The position numbers and the translations under genes were made by a program. A DNA stretch of 64,000 nt from Nitrosomonas sp. sh817 (GTDB lineage: Bacteria; Pseudomonadota; Gammaproteobacteria; Burkholderiales; Nitrosomonadaceae), in NCBI RefSeq assembly GCF_030908545.1, contig NZ_CP133083.1, forward strand, positions 744,001 to 808,000, given 5' to 3'. Positions 37,301 to 45,860 of the stretch are shown here, one piece after another. Position 1 is the stretch's first letter, and the number at the start of each line of letters is the position of its first letter. The notes under the pieces were generated by a model. It saw nothing but the letters and a program-made list of their open reading frames with translations. It ran no database searches and was not told the DNA's origin.

Positions 37301-37368
37301 TGGACTGGAAAACCTGAGAGAAGATTAAGCTCTACCATGCAATTATCAAGCTCAGGCGATCAGGTCAT

Positions 37369-37405
37369 GATAATCCCCACAAATAAGTAATAAATGTGGG
37401 GATTA
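37369..37405 (-). terminator. Strong hairpin downstream of the secreted lyase-like gene
   Basis: ATAATCCCCACA (37369-37380) and TGTGGGGATTAT (37394-37405) form a perfect 12-bp stem with a 13-base loop, 11 bases beyond the stop of the minus-strand gene. No U-run follows on either strand, so it may stabilise the 3' end rather than terminate on its own. Confidence 0.55.
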
Positions 37406-37416
37406 TGATCCTACTT

Positions 37417-38766
37417 CTAGTGGGTTACTTTGACGGCTGAACTCGAGCTAGAAAAGTTTTCTGCAGCATCAAATGCTTTTACAGTATAGCTATAAAGCGT
37501 ACCTTTAGCGCTGCCAGTTATGGTATCGGTATAACTGGGTGTGATGCTGACTCCAATTTTTATGCCATTTCTATAAATTGCATACCCGGCAACACCGACT
37601 GCATCGGTTGACGCTGTCCAAGATAAGGCAACTGAAGCGAATGTAGAATATTTTCTTAGTGTGCCTTTTGGAGATGCTGGAATTGTAGGCGCAACCTTGT
37701 CGAAGTCATAGCATGAAACACCGTCGCCACATGGAAATCCGTCCCATATTTCAAATCCTGTGATATGCGATTCAACGGGGCCATAGCCGCCACTGTATGC
37801 GTTGTGCGGCATGAGTCGAGTGATAGGAAGATTGTAATCTCCCATATTCGGACCTTGATAGTCTACAATTTCTTGCCCATTTACCGCGGCCCAAAAACGT
37901 CCGTCGCTGCCGCTTGAACGACGTGTGTAGACTTCAAATTTGAGCCATTCACCAACTGGAACCGGTACGATGCGATTTTCTTCGTACCAGTAAGTGGTTC
38001 TCGGAATAGGGCCATTTGCATCGCTATCTCCTTTTGTTAGCCAATACAGCTTGCCATCAGCGTCTTTCAATATATTTATTGCGATGCGATAGTCACCGCT
38101 ACTGTCATTGCCGTTGTATCCGCCAGTTTTAAAAGCAAAATGGGCGCGCCAGTTTCCCGCTGAAACTGTGGAATCCAATTTTTCTGTCAAGTCAGCCGGA
38201 TACTTAATCCAGTATGTCATATAAAAATCTTTGATATCACCGATTTTCGATGATCTATTAAACATAAAGGGCGACTGAGAACTGGCTTGGCCTACGTCAC
38301 CTTTGATTTTTACATTTTGAAAAACTTCATTAATTGTTTTTCCTTTTGGCCCGCTCACGGACCGGACTTCATTGGTTATGTAATCGCCTATAGTTGCGGA
38401 AGTAACCGGGTCTTTGGTAATGAGCATCAGACCCGAAAAGTTCGTTCCAAATGCTGTAACCGGCCAACTATAACCAGTTTCTTTGTCGATACCGGTGATT
38501 TGTTGCAAAGCTCCGTTTCCCGAAGGGAAGAAGTTAGTGGGAGCATTAACCGATACTCCGGAGCCGAAATTTGACCTGAAAAGCATTTTGGCTGCTTGTG
38601 CGTGGAAAGAAACAAAAGTGATGATGAGCATCATCGTTATAAGCTTTCCTATTTGAAGCGACTTTGAAACACTGTTGTGTTTGGTGGTGGATAGAAATGG
38701 TCTTTCTGCTTTATTAACTACTGTTGGTGGTTTTGTTGCTATAACTACTTGATTATCGATGTTCAT
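37417..38766 (-). CDS. Secreted lyase-like/concanavalin-fold protein with FN3 domain (paralogue 1)
   Basis: A 449-residue protein with a long N-terminus and a signal peptide (hydrophobic stretch about 42-57, cleavage after FHAQA). A large beta-rich domain (about 60-345) includes YWIKYPADL, NWRAHFAFKTGG, RIAINILKDADGKLYWLTKG and GRFWAAVNGQEIVDYQGP. These resemble polysaccharide-lyase or heparin-lyase-like jelly rolls. A fibronectin type III domain (about 358-449) closes the protein. Enzyme activity is not proven by the sequence, and a carbohydrate-binding role is also possible. A cyclic-di-GMP riboswitch sits in its leader, linking it to biofilm or matrix control. It is paralogous to the gene at 39558. 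Confidence 0.7.
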   Translation of the reverse strand: MNIDNQVVIATKPPTVVNKAERPFLSTTKHNSVSKSLQIGKLITMMLIITFVSFHAQAAKMLFRSNFGSGVSVNAPTNFFPSGNGALQQITGIDKETGYSWPVTAFGTNFSGLMLITKDPVTSATIGDYITNEVRSVSGPKGKTINEVFQNVKIKGDVGQASSQSPFMFNRSSKIGDIKDFYMTYWIKYPADLTEKLDSTVSAGNWRAHFAFKTGGYNGNDSSGDYRIAINILKDADGKLYWLTKGDSDANGPIPRTTYWYEENRIVPVPVGEWLKFEVYTRRSSGSDGRFWAAVNGQEIVDYQGPNMGDYNLPITRLMPHNAYSGGYGPVESHITGFEIWDGFPCGDGVSCYDFDKVAPTIPASPKGTLRKYSTFASVALSWTASTDAVGVAGYAIYRNGIKIGVSITPSYTDTITGSAKGTLYSYTVKAFDAAENFSSSSSAVKVTH

Positions 38767-38881
38767 TTCGATTCCTCCTTAAATTTCAAGGACGGAACTG
38801 CAGAGATAAGCTTTGAATTAGATTACTCAAAATACAGTACAACCGTGATAGGGTTGCATCGTATGGCTACTAAATCAATCA

Positions 38882-38978
38882 GCGATATCTGTGGCAGTCC
38901 TGCCATCTTGGGGCTTTTGCCCTTTAGATCAGTGACTTTGCGTCCCCTGCTTTCGCAGAGTTTGCCCTTTTTGTGCTA
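38882..38978 (-). promoter_or_regulatory. Cyclic-di-GMP riboswitch (GEMM-I)
   Basis: On the minus strand: GGGCAAA (38961-38967), a hairpin CTGC-GAAA-GCAG with the conserved GAAA tetraloop, then GACGCAAAG (38937-38945), ACTGATCTAA, and a second hairpin TGGCAGGACTGCCA. These are the ordered conserved elements of the class I c-di-GMP aptamer. It ends about 115 bases before the start of the 449-residue secreted protein gene. I see no clear terminator between, so control could be translational or by an undetected stem. The remaining bases to the IS relic hold only AT-rich sequence. Confidence 0.85.
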
Positions 38979-39159
38979 CGGTAATCATAAAGCATTATTC
39001 GTGCCAATTAATTGTGTAAACTTCTTTGGTTATCTCCAAAGTATTTCCAATTATATGATTATAATAATTAATATAAGATTTATTGAAGCAGGCCGAGAAG
39101 ATTCTGCGGCTGATTTATGCCGGGGATATGGGATGAGCAGTGAGTCTTTATAAATGGGG

Positions 39160-39507
39160 TAGTTGGCAGAGCGTGTTACACGTGCCCTGGATCAGATTAT
39201 TGAATGGCGCGGCAAGCCAAGTAGGCTCCGTTGTGATAACGAACCGGAGAATGTCAGTGGCACACTCGGTTATTGGGCAAAGAAACGAGGTGGCCAGCTT
39301 GATTGCATTCTACCGGGAAAGTCACAGCAGAATGCCTGTGTGGAACGCCATAATAGGACTGAATAGCTGGGGATGAATGAATCTGCGACCATTGATGAAG
39401 TGCAACTCACCGCAACACAATGGCTTTGGATTTACAATAATGAATGTCCGAGTATGATACCCGGAGGCATCACGCCAGCTATGAAGCTGGCGAAGTTTTT
39501 AAACTAA
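39160..39507 (+). pseudogene. IS3-family transposase C-terminal relic
   Basis: The frame reads AERVTRALDQIIEWRGKPSR, then RCDNEPENVSGTLGYWAKK and QQNACVERHNRTE. It meets an in-frame TAG at 39364-39366 and resumes with WLWIYNNECPSM and GGITPAMKLAKFLN before TAA. This is the last third of an IS3-type DDE transposase (second Asp and Glu visible). The 5' part, the inverted repeats and orfA are absent. It lies between the two secreted paralogues. Confidence 0.8.
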
Positions 39508-39557
39508 GACTCTCGACTGCATGCCTCAATTAAAAATGAGAGGGTTGCCATAATTCC

Positions 39558-40853
39558 TTAATAAACAATTGGGATTGCTGAACTCATGGAAGAATAGTTT
39601 CCAGCTGCATCAAGAGCGCGGACTGTATAGCTATAAATCGCTCCTTTGGAGCTTCCGGAGATCGTGTCAATAAAATTGGGCGTTACGCTGACTCCGATTC
39701 TCGTGCCGTTTCTGTAAATTATATAGTTCGCTACAGCGACATTATCTGTCGAAGGCAGCCAAGCTAAAGCTACCGACCCGAAACTCGAAAATTTCGTGAG
39801 TCTCCCGGTTGGTGAAGCCGGGACAGTAGGCGCGGTTTTATCGAAGTTATAGCATGAGACGCCAATGCCACAAGGAAATCCGTCCCATATTTCAAATCCC
39901 GTAATGCTTGATTGGACAGGGCCATATCCGCCGCTGTATGCGTTATGGGCTATGATTCGTGTAATTGGAAGATTATAGATACCGGTATTTGGGCCTCTAT
40001 AATCGACAATTTCTTGACCATTGACGGCGGCCCAGAAGCGTCCGTCGCTGCCGCTTGAGCGGTGCCAGTAAACTTCAAATTTAAACCATGTGCCAACGGG
40101 GACTGGGACAACTTCATTTGTTTCATACCAATAGGTATCATCTGGAACGGGACCGTTTGCGTCACTATCTCCTTTAGTAAGCCAAATGAGTTTGCCATCT
40201 TTTCTTTTCAGGACGTTAATTGCGATTCGATAATCACCTGAAGCCGCATTGCCACCGTAGCCGCCGGTTTTGAAGCTGAACTGCGCGCGCCAGTTGCCGT
40301 TTGTGACAGCACTATCCAGTTTCGAAGCTAAGTCGTCAGAATACTTAAACCAATAGGAGAAATATAAATCCTTTACATCGCCAATAGTCGATGGCCTGGT
40401 GATCACAAATGGCGATTGGGAAGTTGCCTCACCTACATCACCTTTTAATTTTACATTTTGGAAAAGCTCATTAATCGTTCCGAACGGTCCGGCAACAGTC
40501 CTAATCGTATTGGTAATGTAATTTCCGATGGTTGAAGGCTCAACTGGATCACCTGTAATAAGCTGAATGCCAGAGAAATTAGCGCCTAATGCCCTAATTG
40601 GCCAGCTATGACCAGTATCACTATCAGTGCCGGTAATCTGCTGCCATGCACCATTGCCATAGAAGCCATAAGGTGTGCTAATGGAAACTCCCGAGCTGAA
40701 ATTCGACCTGAATAATATTTTGGCTGCTTGAGCTTGAGTGGCAGTTAAAGTCATGATGGCAATAATTACCATTGCAAAGAACTGCATGTTTCGAATTGAT
40801 CGTGAAATTCGATTGGCTTGAAATGATTGTAGTGCTTGGTTATCGATGTGCAT
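39558..40853 (-). CDS. Secreted lyase-like/concanavalin-fold protein with FN3 domain (paralogue 2)
   Basis: A 431-residue paralogue of the protein at 37417, with the same order: signal peptide (cleavage after TQAQA, about residue 42), beta-rich domain with NWRAQFSFKTGG, RIAINVLKRKDGKLIWLTKG and GRFWAAVNGQEIVDYRGP, and a C-terminal FN3 domain. Similarity is high throughout except for the N-terminal 30 residues. Both copies keep the same aromatic and charged residues of the central sheet. The upstream region keeps part of the other copy's riboswitch sequence but has lost its core. Confidence 0.7.
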   Translation of the reverse strand: MHIDNQALQSFQANRISRSIRNMQFFAMVIIAIMTLTATQAQAAKILFRSNFSSGVSISTPYGFYGNGAWQQITGTDSDTGHSWPIRALGANFSGIQLITGDPVEPSTIGNYITNTIRTVAGPFGTINELFQNVKLKGDVGEATSQSPFVITRPSTIGDVKDLYFSYWFKYSDDLASKLDSAVTNGNWRAQFSFKTGGYGGNAASGDYRIAINVLKRKDGKLIWLTKGDSDANGPVPDDTYWYETNEVVPVPVGTWFKFEVYWHRSSGSDGRFWAAVNGQEIVDYRGPNTGIYNLPITRIIAHNAYSGGYGPVQSSITGFEIWDGFPCGIGVSCYNFDKTAPTVPASPTGRLTKFSSFGSVALAWLPSTDNVAVANYIIYRNGTRIGVSVTPNFIDTISGSSKGAIYSYTVRALDAAGNYSSMSSAIPIVY

Positions 40854-41563
40854 TTCGATTTCTCCTTCTGGTTACTAGAACAGATCTTGCATTGATGCCT
40901 TTTTTAGTCAATATAATTGACTCAAGTTGCAACACGATTACGACTCAACGTAAGCTGATGCGGCTTATCAAGCAACTCTATTGTCTTGAGGCTATTGCCC
41001 TTTTGGTTAGGATCAGTGCTGTATGAAACTTGTAATTTCCTTTATAGAGAAATCCCTATGTTTCATGCCGCATCTTGATGGTGAGGAAATGTCGCTCTGT
41101 TTATGCTTTGAAAGTGAGCAACAAAATTGAAATTTTTAAATTAGGCTATCAATCTCCATAAAGTTAATAAATTTGCATAACGAATAGGACAAGCAAGCAT
41201 TGAGAAATACTAATCTAAAACTTTCGGGATAAAACCGGAAATAACCATGGATTATTGCTTTTTATCAAAAAAAGAATGACATTCTCTGTTGCATATTGAC
41301 AAAAAATGCCAAAACGTCTTTGGAGATTACTGTTTATTAGCTGATGCATTAAACAGGCAGGTGCATCCGGATTCTTCAGAAAATTCTATGAAGTTATCTA
41401 ATTTAGCTTGTTCTGATTTCTAGTTATGCATAAATGAGACTTATTATTATTAATAATAAATATACTTCAAATTCTCTACTTAAGTAAATATTTTTTATGA
41501 AGATGTGATTAATTACGAACGACGCATTAATTAGAATGACAATATAAGTATCGGTATTTATTA
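40854..41563. other. 710-base intergenic region with possible decayed riboswitch
   Basis: No supported gene. On the minus strand at about 40978-41018 the sequence CACTGATCCTAACC, then AAAGGGCAATAGCCTCAAGA, parallels the 3' half of the GEMM-I riboswitch of the paralogue (CACTGATCTAA, then AGGGCAAAAGCCCCAAGA). The essential 5' GGGCAAA and GACGCAAAG blocks are not found. The rest (41050-41563) is AT-rich, includes a TTATTATTATTAATAATAAA stretch near 41440, and shows no other structure I would call. Confidence 0.5.
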
Positions 41564-42487
41564 TCAATCATAGCTGATCAATTGGAATCTATAGGTTTCA
41601 TTATCAATAAGTTGCATAGTGACATTGTTGACAATAGTCTTGGAGTTAATCATCACGGATGGGATGTGAAGCTGGCCGCTTGAACTTGAGTACGTAGCAA
41701 TATTCGCCGGTTTATTTGCAAGCGATTTGATACTTGCTGGTTCAAGTTCGAACATATGGGGTGGACTATTGATTAACCGCAAATTGACATCTAATGCGGT
41801 ACCGGTTCCAATATCAACAGCAAAACTTAAAACGTCTTGACTGAATATGCCGGCGACAGATGTCACAGTTACCTGATTGATAGTTACCAGATTTTCGATG
41901 GTAATCGCTGAACCGTCCGAACCTATAATAGGTGCTGGCGAACGGCTGCCGCCGAGGTTGATGTTCGAAACCGGGAGGTCTTCGATCGCGTCGATGGTAT
42001 TCATGCCATCAAAGATAATTCTTCCAAATACAGTGAAGCCACCATTTTGTGTGTCTAATTGGCTCGGAGGACCGGAATTGTCTGCGAGGTTGACAAACCA
42101 CTGACTGGTTGCACTATTCGGGTTGCCGCTGATTTTAGCCATGGCGACGGTTCCACGCGTATTGGAAATCTTAAATTCATTTGTAACCGGTGGAAAGGTG
42201 TTTACAGCCGAGAGAATTTTTCCGCTAGCGCTGTCAGTGATTTTATAACCGCCGCCTTGAATCACAAAACCAGGGACGCTGCGGTGAAAAATTCCGTTTG
42301 TGTATGCATCATTGTTGATGTAGTTAAGAAAGTTTGCGGTAGTTGTAGGTGTATGCGATTCAAATAGTTCTATACAGAACCGTCCAGCGTTGGTATTAAA
42401 GCAGGCCACTGGATTGGCATGGGAAAATGGAGGTAAGAGCAGTAGAGAAACAGCCAGCGGGAGTTTGTATTTTTGTTGAATGTTCAT
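41564..42487 (-). CDS. Exported cyclophilin-type peptidyl-prolyl isomerase with C-terminal extension
   Basis: A 307-residue protein with a signal peptide (cleavage after FSHA, about residue 25). The cyclophilin domain spans about 27-195, with the active-site run IFHRSVPGFVIQGGG and the later SATSQWFVNLADN and FTVFGRI. The catalytic Arg and Phe of cyclophilins are in place. About 110 further residues form a beta-rich extension of unknown role. It is expected to help fold periplasmic proteins. Monocistronic by layout. Confidence 0.88.
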   Translation of the reverse strand: MNIQQKYKLPLAVSLLLLPPFSHANPVACFNTNAGRFCIELFESHTPTTTANFLNYINNDAYTNGIFHRSVPGFVIQGGGYKITDSASGKILSAVNTFPPVTNEFKISNTRGTVAMAKISGNPNSATSQWFVNLADNSGPPSQLDTQNGGFTVFGRIIFDGMNTIDAIEDLPVSNINLGGSRSPAPIIGSDGSAITIENLVTINQVTVTSVAGIFSQDVLSFAVDIGTGTALDVNLRLINSPPHMFELEPASIKSLANKPANIATYSSSSGQLHIPSVMINSKTIVNNVTMQLIDNETYRFQLISYD

Positions 42488-42746
42488 GGCGATCCACAGA
42501 TTTAATTGTTGACTAAAACATTTTACTGATGATAATCAAGATGCATCAAACTTTTTATGCAAATAAATCTGTATCGATGGAATACGCAGTAATCTGTCCA
42601 TCCGGTTTGGCAAAGGCAGAATTGAGATCAAGTCAAAGTTATGCGTGATACGGGATGAATGAGAGGATTCTGAGTGATGGCGTTAGTTAATAGAATTCTG
42701 TTAAAATGGAAAATTCTATTCAAGAGACAAGCAAGGAAGAGTTGTC

Positions 42747-43070
42747 ATGGCTTATGTAGTAACTGAAAATTGTATTAAATGTAAGTACACAGATTGCGTG
42801 GATGTATGTCCGGTTGATTGTTTTCGTGAAGGTCCAAATTTTTTGGTGATCGACCCTGATGAGTGTATCGATTGCACATTATGTGTTGCTGAATGTCCGG
42901 TGGAAGCCATTTACGCTGAGGATGATGTACCCGATGAGCAGACTCATTTCATCGAATTGAATGCTGATTTATCTAAGAAATGGCGACCGATCATTGAGAA
43001 AAAAGAACCCTTGCCAGATGCTGATCAGTGGGCGAGCGTCAAGGACAAGCTGGATCAACTGAAACGTTAA
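42747..43070 (+). CDS. fdxA: 7Fe ferredoxin FdxA
   Basis: A 107-residue ferredoxin with one 3Fe-4S and one 4Fe-4S cluster. The cysteines are in [17 protein letters not shown] and [12 protein letters not shown], the pattern of the Azotobacter FdI/FdxA family. The C-terminal tail with [12 protein letters not shown] is also typical. It is a cytoplasmic electron carrier. A TAAAAT hexamer about 45 bases upstream may be the -10. Confidence 0.95.
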   Translation: MAYVVTENCIKCKYTDCVDVCPVDCFREGPNFLVIDPDECIDCTLCVAECPVEAIYAEDDVPDEQTHFIELNADLSKKWRPIIEKKEPLPDADQWASVKDKLDQLKR

Positions 43071-43102
43071 GCTGCGATAGCGGTTAGTATTTCAACTGCC
43101 GC

Positions 43103-45859
43103 ATGTTTGACCCTTCGCAACATCCGCAGATTTCCCTAGAAGAAGTATTTAAGCGCTTACTTGCCGGCGGGACGGTTGTCACGCCCAACCAAAGGCTTGC
43201 GTTGGCGCTTAAAGGAAAGTTTGATCAGCATCGAATCGATCAGGAGGAGGCAGTCTGGCACTCTGCCGACATCCTGTCCTTTACTAATTTCATCAATCGC
43301 ATCTATTGCGATGCGCTTTATTCTGCAAGTTTCTCGTCATTGCCTTTGTTGTTGTCGGATGCTCAAGAGCAAGCATTGTGGGAATCGGTTATTCAACAAT
43401 CCGAAGTCGGAAATACATTACTGAGGGTTTCACAAACAGCGCAATTGGCGCGAGAAGCCTGGCAGCTCGCGCATGCTTGGCAATTGATCTCACAATTAGG
43501 TCACTACTTACCTAATGAAGATGGCAGAGCGTTTCTGGGCTGGGTTGAGTCATACCAGAATATCACCGCACTTCAAGGGTTTACTGATCAAGCGCGCCTT
43601 TGCAATCTCATTGCGGAATGCTATGAAGCTCTTGAAATAAAGAAATGTGCTTCATTGATTTGCCATGGTTTTGATGCGATTACACCGCAACAAAATGAAT
43701 TTTTCGAAAAACTGCGGGCTTTAGGTTGCGAGATAACGATAACCGGTTCTCCAATCCAGAAGCAGGTACTGCCGGAAAACGTCCGGCGGGTAGAATACTT
43801 GGATAGTATTGACGAGATTTATCATGCAGCTGTGTGGGCGCGATCGAAAATTGACAAGACCGATGCTGAAGTTCGTGTCGGTATCGTGGTGCCAGCATTC
43901 GCGAATTATCGTAATGCTTTAATCCGGACTTTTTATGCGGTGCTGCAGCCGGATGTCAGATCAGCTTTGCCAGGTTCGGATCGACCGGTTGCACCGTTTA
44001 ATGTTTCGCTGGGTTTAGCATTTTCAAGCTATCCAGTCATTGATACTGCGTTCGCTACTTTAGCGCTTGCTGATCGAGAAGTAGAATTTCATCAGGTGAG
44101 TCATTGGTTGCGATCGCCGTTTCTAAGAGGCGCTGAAACCGAAATGGGGCAGCGTGCATTACTCGATGCCGCGATCCGGCGTTCTGCCGGGCCAATGATT
44201 TCACTGCCGCAACTGCTAATGCTTGTGAAGCGCGTGAATGGCCACAAAAGTTGTCCTATTTTATTGGCATTCCTGACAGAAATTGATGCTTACCGCCTGA
44301 CAAAATTGCCAAGCGGCGGAAGTCATACGGATTTTGTCAGGGCTATCACAGAAATATTGCAACTTTCTGGTTTTCCGGGGGAGCGTAATTTGAATTCCGA
44401 TGAATATCAGACCGTTGAAAAATGGCAGTCGCTGCTTGCTGACTTTGCTGCACTCGATCATATTACTTCAAGAATTACTTTTCACGAGGCAATCAGCCGT
44501 TTGAAATGGATGGCGGATGATACCGTTTTTCAGCCTGAGTCACCGGAAGCACCGATACAGATTTTAGGAGTGCTGGAGGCCGCGGGGATGTCATTTGACT
44601 ACCTGTGGATACTGGGCCTCTCGGATGACCAGTGGCCGCTTCGTGCCCGCCCTAATCCGTTTTTACCGCTTGAGTTACAGCGCAAAGCAAAGTTGACATT
44701 CGGATCAATTCAAGAATCATCCGCTTTTTGCCGGCGATTAATGCAAGGCTGGTTTTCGAATGCTGAAGAAGTGATCGTAAGTTCACCCAAGTATCGGGAT
44801 GGACATGATCAACAGATTTTGGCGCCCAGCGGTCTGATTCAATCGATACCTGCTGAAGATCCTGTAATCCCAAAGTGGTTGTCGCATCGCGACTTGATTG
44901 TTCAATCGTGTGAGATGCAGCGGATTAAAGATAATCAAGCACTACCGCTTCCAGAAGAAATTGCACAGCAAGGCATTCAAGGAGGCACATCTATCATCAA
45001 GGACTATGCTGCTTGTCCATTTCGTGCGTGGGCAAGGCATCGATTGGATATTGAAAGCTTCGACGAACCGCATACCGGTTTGGATGCGAGGGAAAGAGGG
45101 TCGTTGGTTCATCAAACACTGGCTGATGTGTGGCGTAGACTGAATACCAAAACGGCATTAGATCAAATCAGTGAAGATGATCTTCAAAAGTTAATTGCGG
45201 AAATCGTTGGCAGCGCGATTTCGGTATTGCGGAAAGCTCGTCCTGCATTGTTGCCGGATCGTTTCCTGCAAGTCGAACAACGGCGTCTGATCCGATTGAT
45301 ACGTGAATGGCTGGATGCCGAGAAAAATCGTGATTGCTTCACCGTGATTGCAATCGAGGAAAAGTGCTATATCCAATTAGATAACCTGAGACTCAGCATG
45401 CGGCTCGATCGGCTGGATGAATTGGCGGACGGGCGGCATATTATTATCGACTACAAAACCAGTAAACAATCCATTCAATCGGTACTTGGAGAACGGCCGG
45501 ATGAACCGCAGTTGCCGCTTTATATGACGATGCCCGATCTGGAACTGGGGGTTGCGGGGATTGCGTTTGGAATCGTGAAATCCGGCGAAATAGGGTTTGT
45601 TGGGCTAACGGACAGCTCGGGTTTGTTGCCAGGGATAAAAGATTATTCTCAATTAACTGGTTGCAAGTCTTTTAATAGCTGGCAGGAAATCATTACCGCA
45701 TTTCGACAGAATCTGACAAATCTCGCCGTTGGGTTTTGTAGCGGTGAAGCGAGCGTGGATCCTAAGAAATTTCCAGCAACCTGTGAATTTTGCGATCTGC
45801 ATATGTTTTGCAGGATTTATGAGCGCGTCAATGACTCTCCGGATGAGGAGGGACAATAA
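43103..45859 (+). CDS. addB: AddB-like helicase-nuclease subunit (PD-(D/E)XK)
   Basis: A 918-residue partner of the helicase encoded next door. The N-terminal helicase-like region has no Walker A lysine motif, only TPNQRLALALKGKF at that position, consistent with the inactive helicase half of AddB-type proteins. The C-terminal RecB-family nuclease (about 640-910) has ERGSLVHQTLADVW and the catalytic IIIDYKTSK. Four cysteines for a 4Fe-4S cluster are in YAACPFRAW and CEFCDLHMFC. Together with AddA it would process double-strand breaks for RecA loading. Confidence 0.85.
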   Translation: MFDPSQHPQISLEEVFKRLLAGGTVVTPNQRLALALKGKFDQHRIDQEEAVWHSADILSFTNFINRIYCDALYSASFSSLPLLLSDAQEQALWESVIQQSEVGNTLLRVSQTAQLAREAWQLAHAWQLISQLGHYLPNEDGRAFLGWVESYQNITALQGFTDQARLCNLIAECYEALEIKKCASLICHGFDAITPQQNEFFEKLRALGCEITITGSPIQKQVLPENVRRVEYLDSIDEIYHAAVWARSKIDKTDAEVRVGIVVPAFANYRNALIRTFYAVLQPDVRSALPGSDRPVAPFNVSLGLAFSSYPVIDTAFATLALADREVEFHQVSHWLRSPFLRGAETEMGQRALLDAAIRRSAGPMISLPQLLMLVKRVNGHKSCPILLAFLTEIDAYRLTKLPSGGSHTDFVRAITEILQLSGFPGERNLNSDEYQTVEKWQSLLADFAALDHITSRITFHEAISRLKWMADDTVFQPESPEAPIQILGVLEAAGMSFDYLWILGLSDDQWPLRARPNPFLPLELQRKAKLTFGSIQESSAFCRRLMQGWFSNAEEVIVSSPKYRDGHDQQILAPSGLIQSIPAEDPVIPKWLSHRDLIVQSCEMQRIKDNQALPLPEEIAQQGIQGGTSIIKDYAACPFRAWARHRLDIESFDEPHTGLDARERGSLVHQTLADVWRRLNTKTALDQISEDDLQKLIAEIVGSAISVLRKARPALLPDRFLQVEQRRLIRLIREWLDAEKNRDCFTVIAIEEKCYIQLDNLRLSMRLDRLDELADGRHIIIDYKTSKQSIQSVLGERPDEPQLPLYMTMPDLELGVAGIAFGIVKSGEIGFVGLTDSSGLLPGIKDYSQLTGCKSFNSWQEIITAFRQNLTNLAVGFCSGEASVDPKKFPATCEFCDLHMFCRIYERVNDSPDEEGQ

Positions 45860-45860
45860 A

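Noticed and set aside
45729..45860. Upstream 44-codon extension of the addA reading frame
   Set aside because: It lies entirely inside addB. A strong ribosome-binding site and the conserved N-terminus point to the ATG at 45861.
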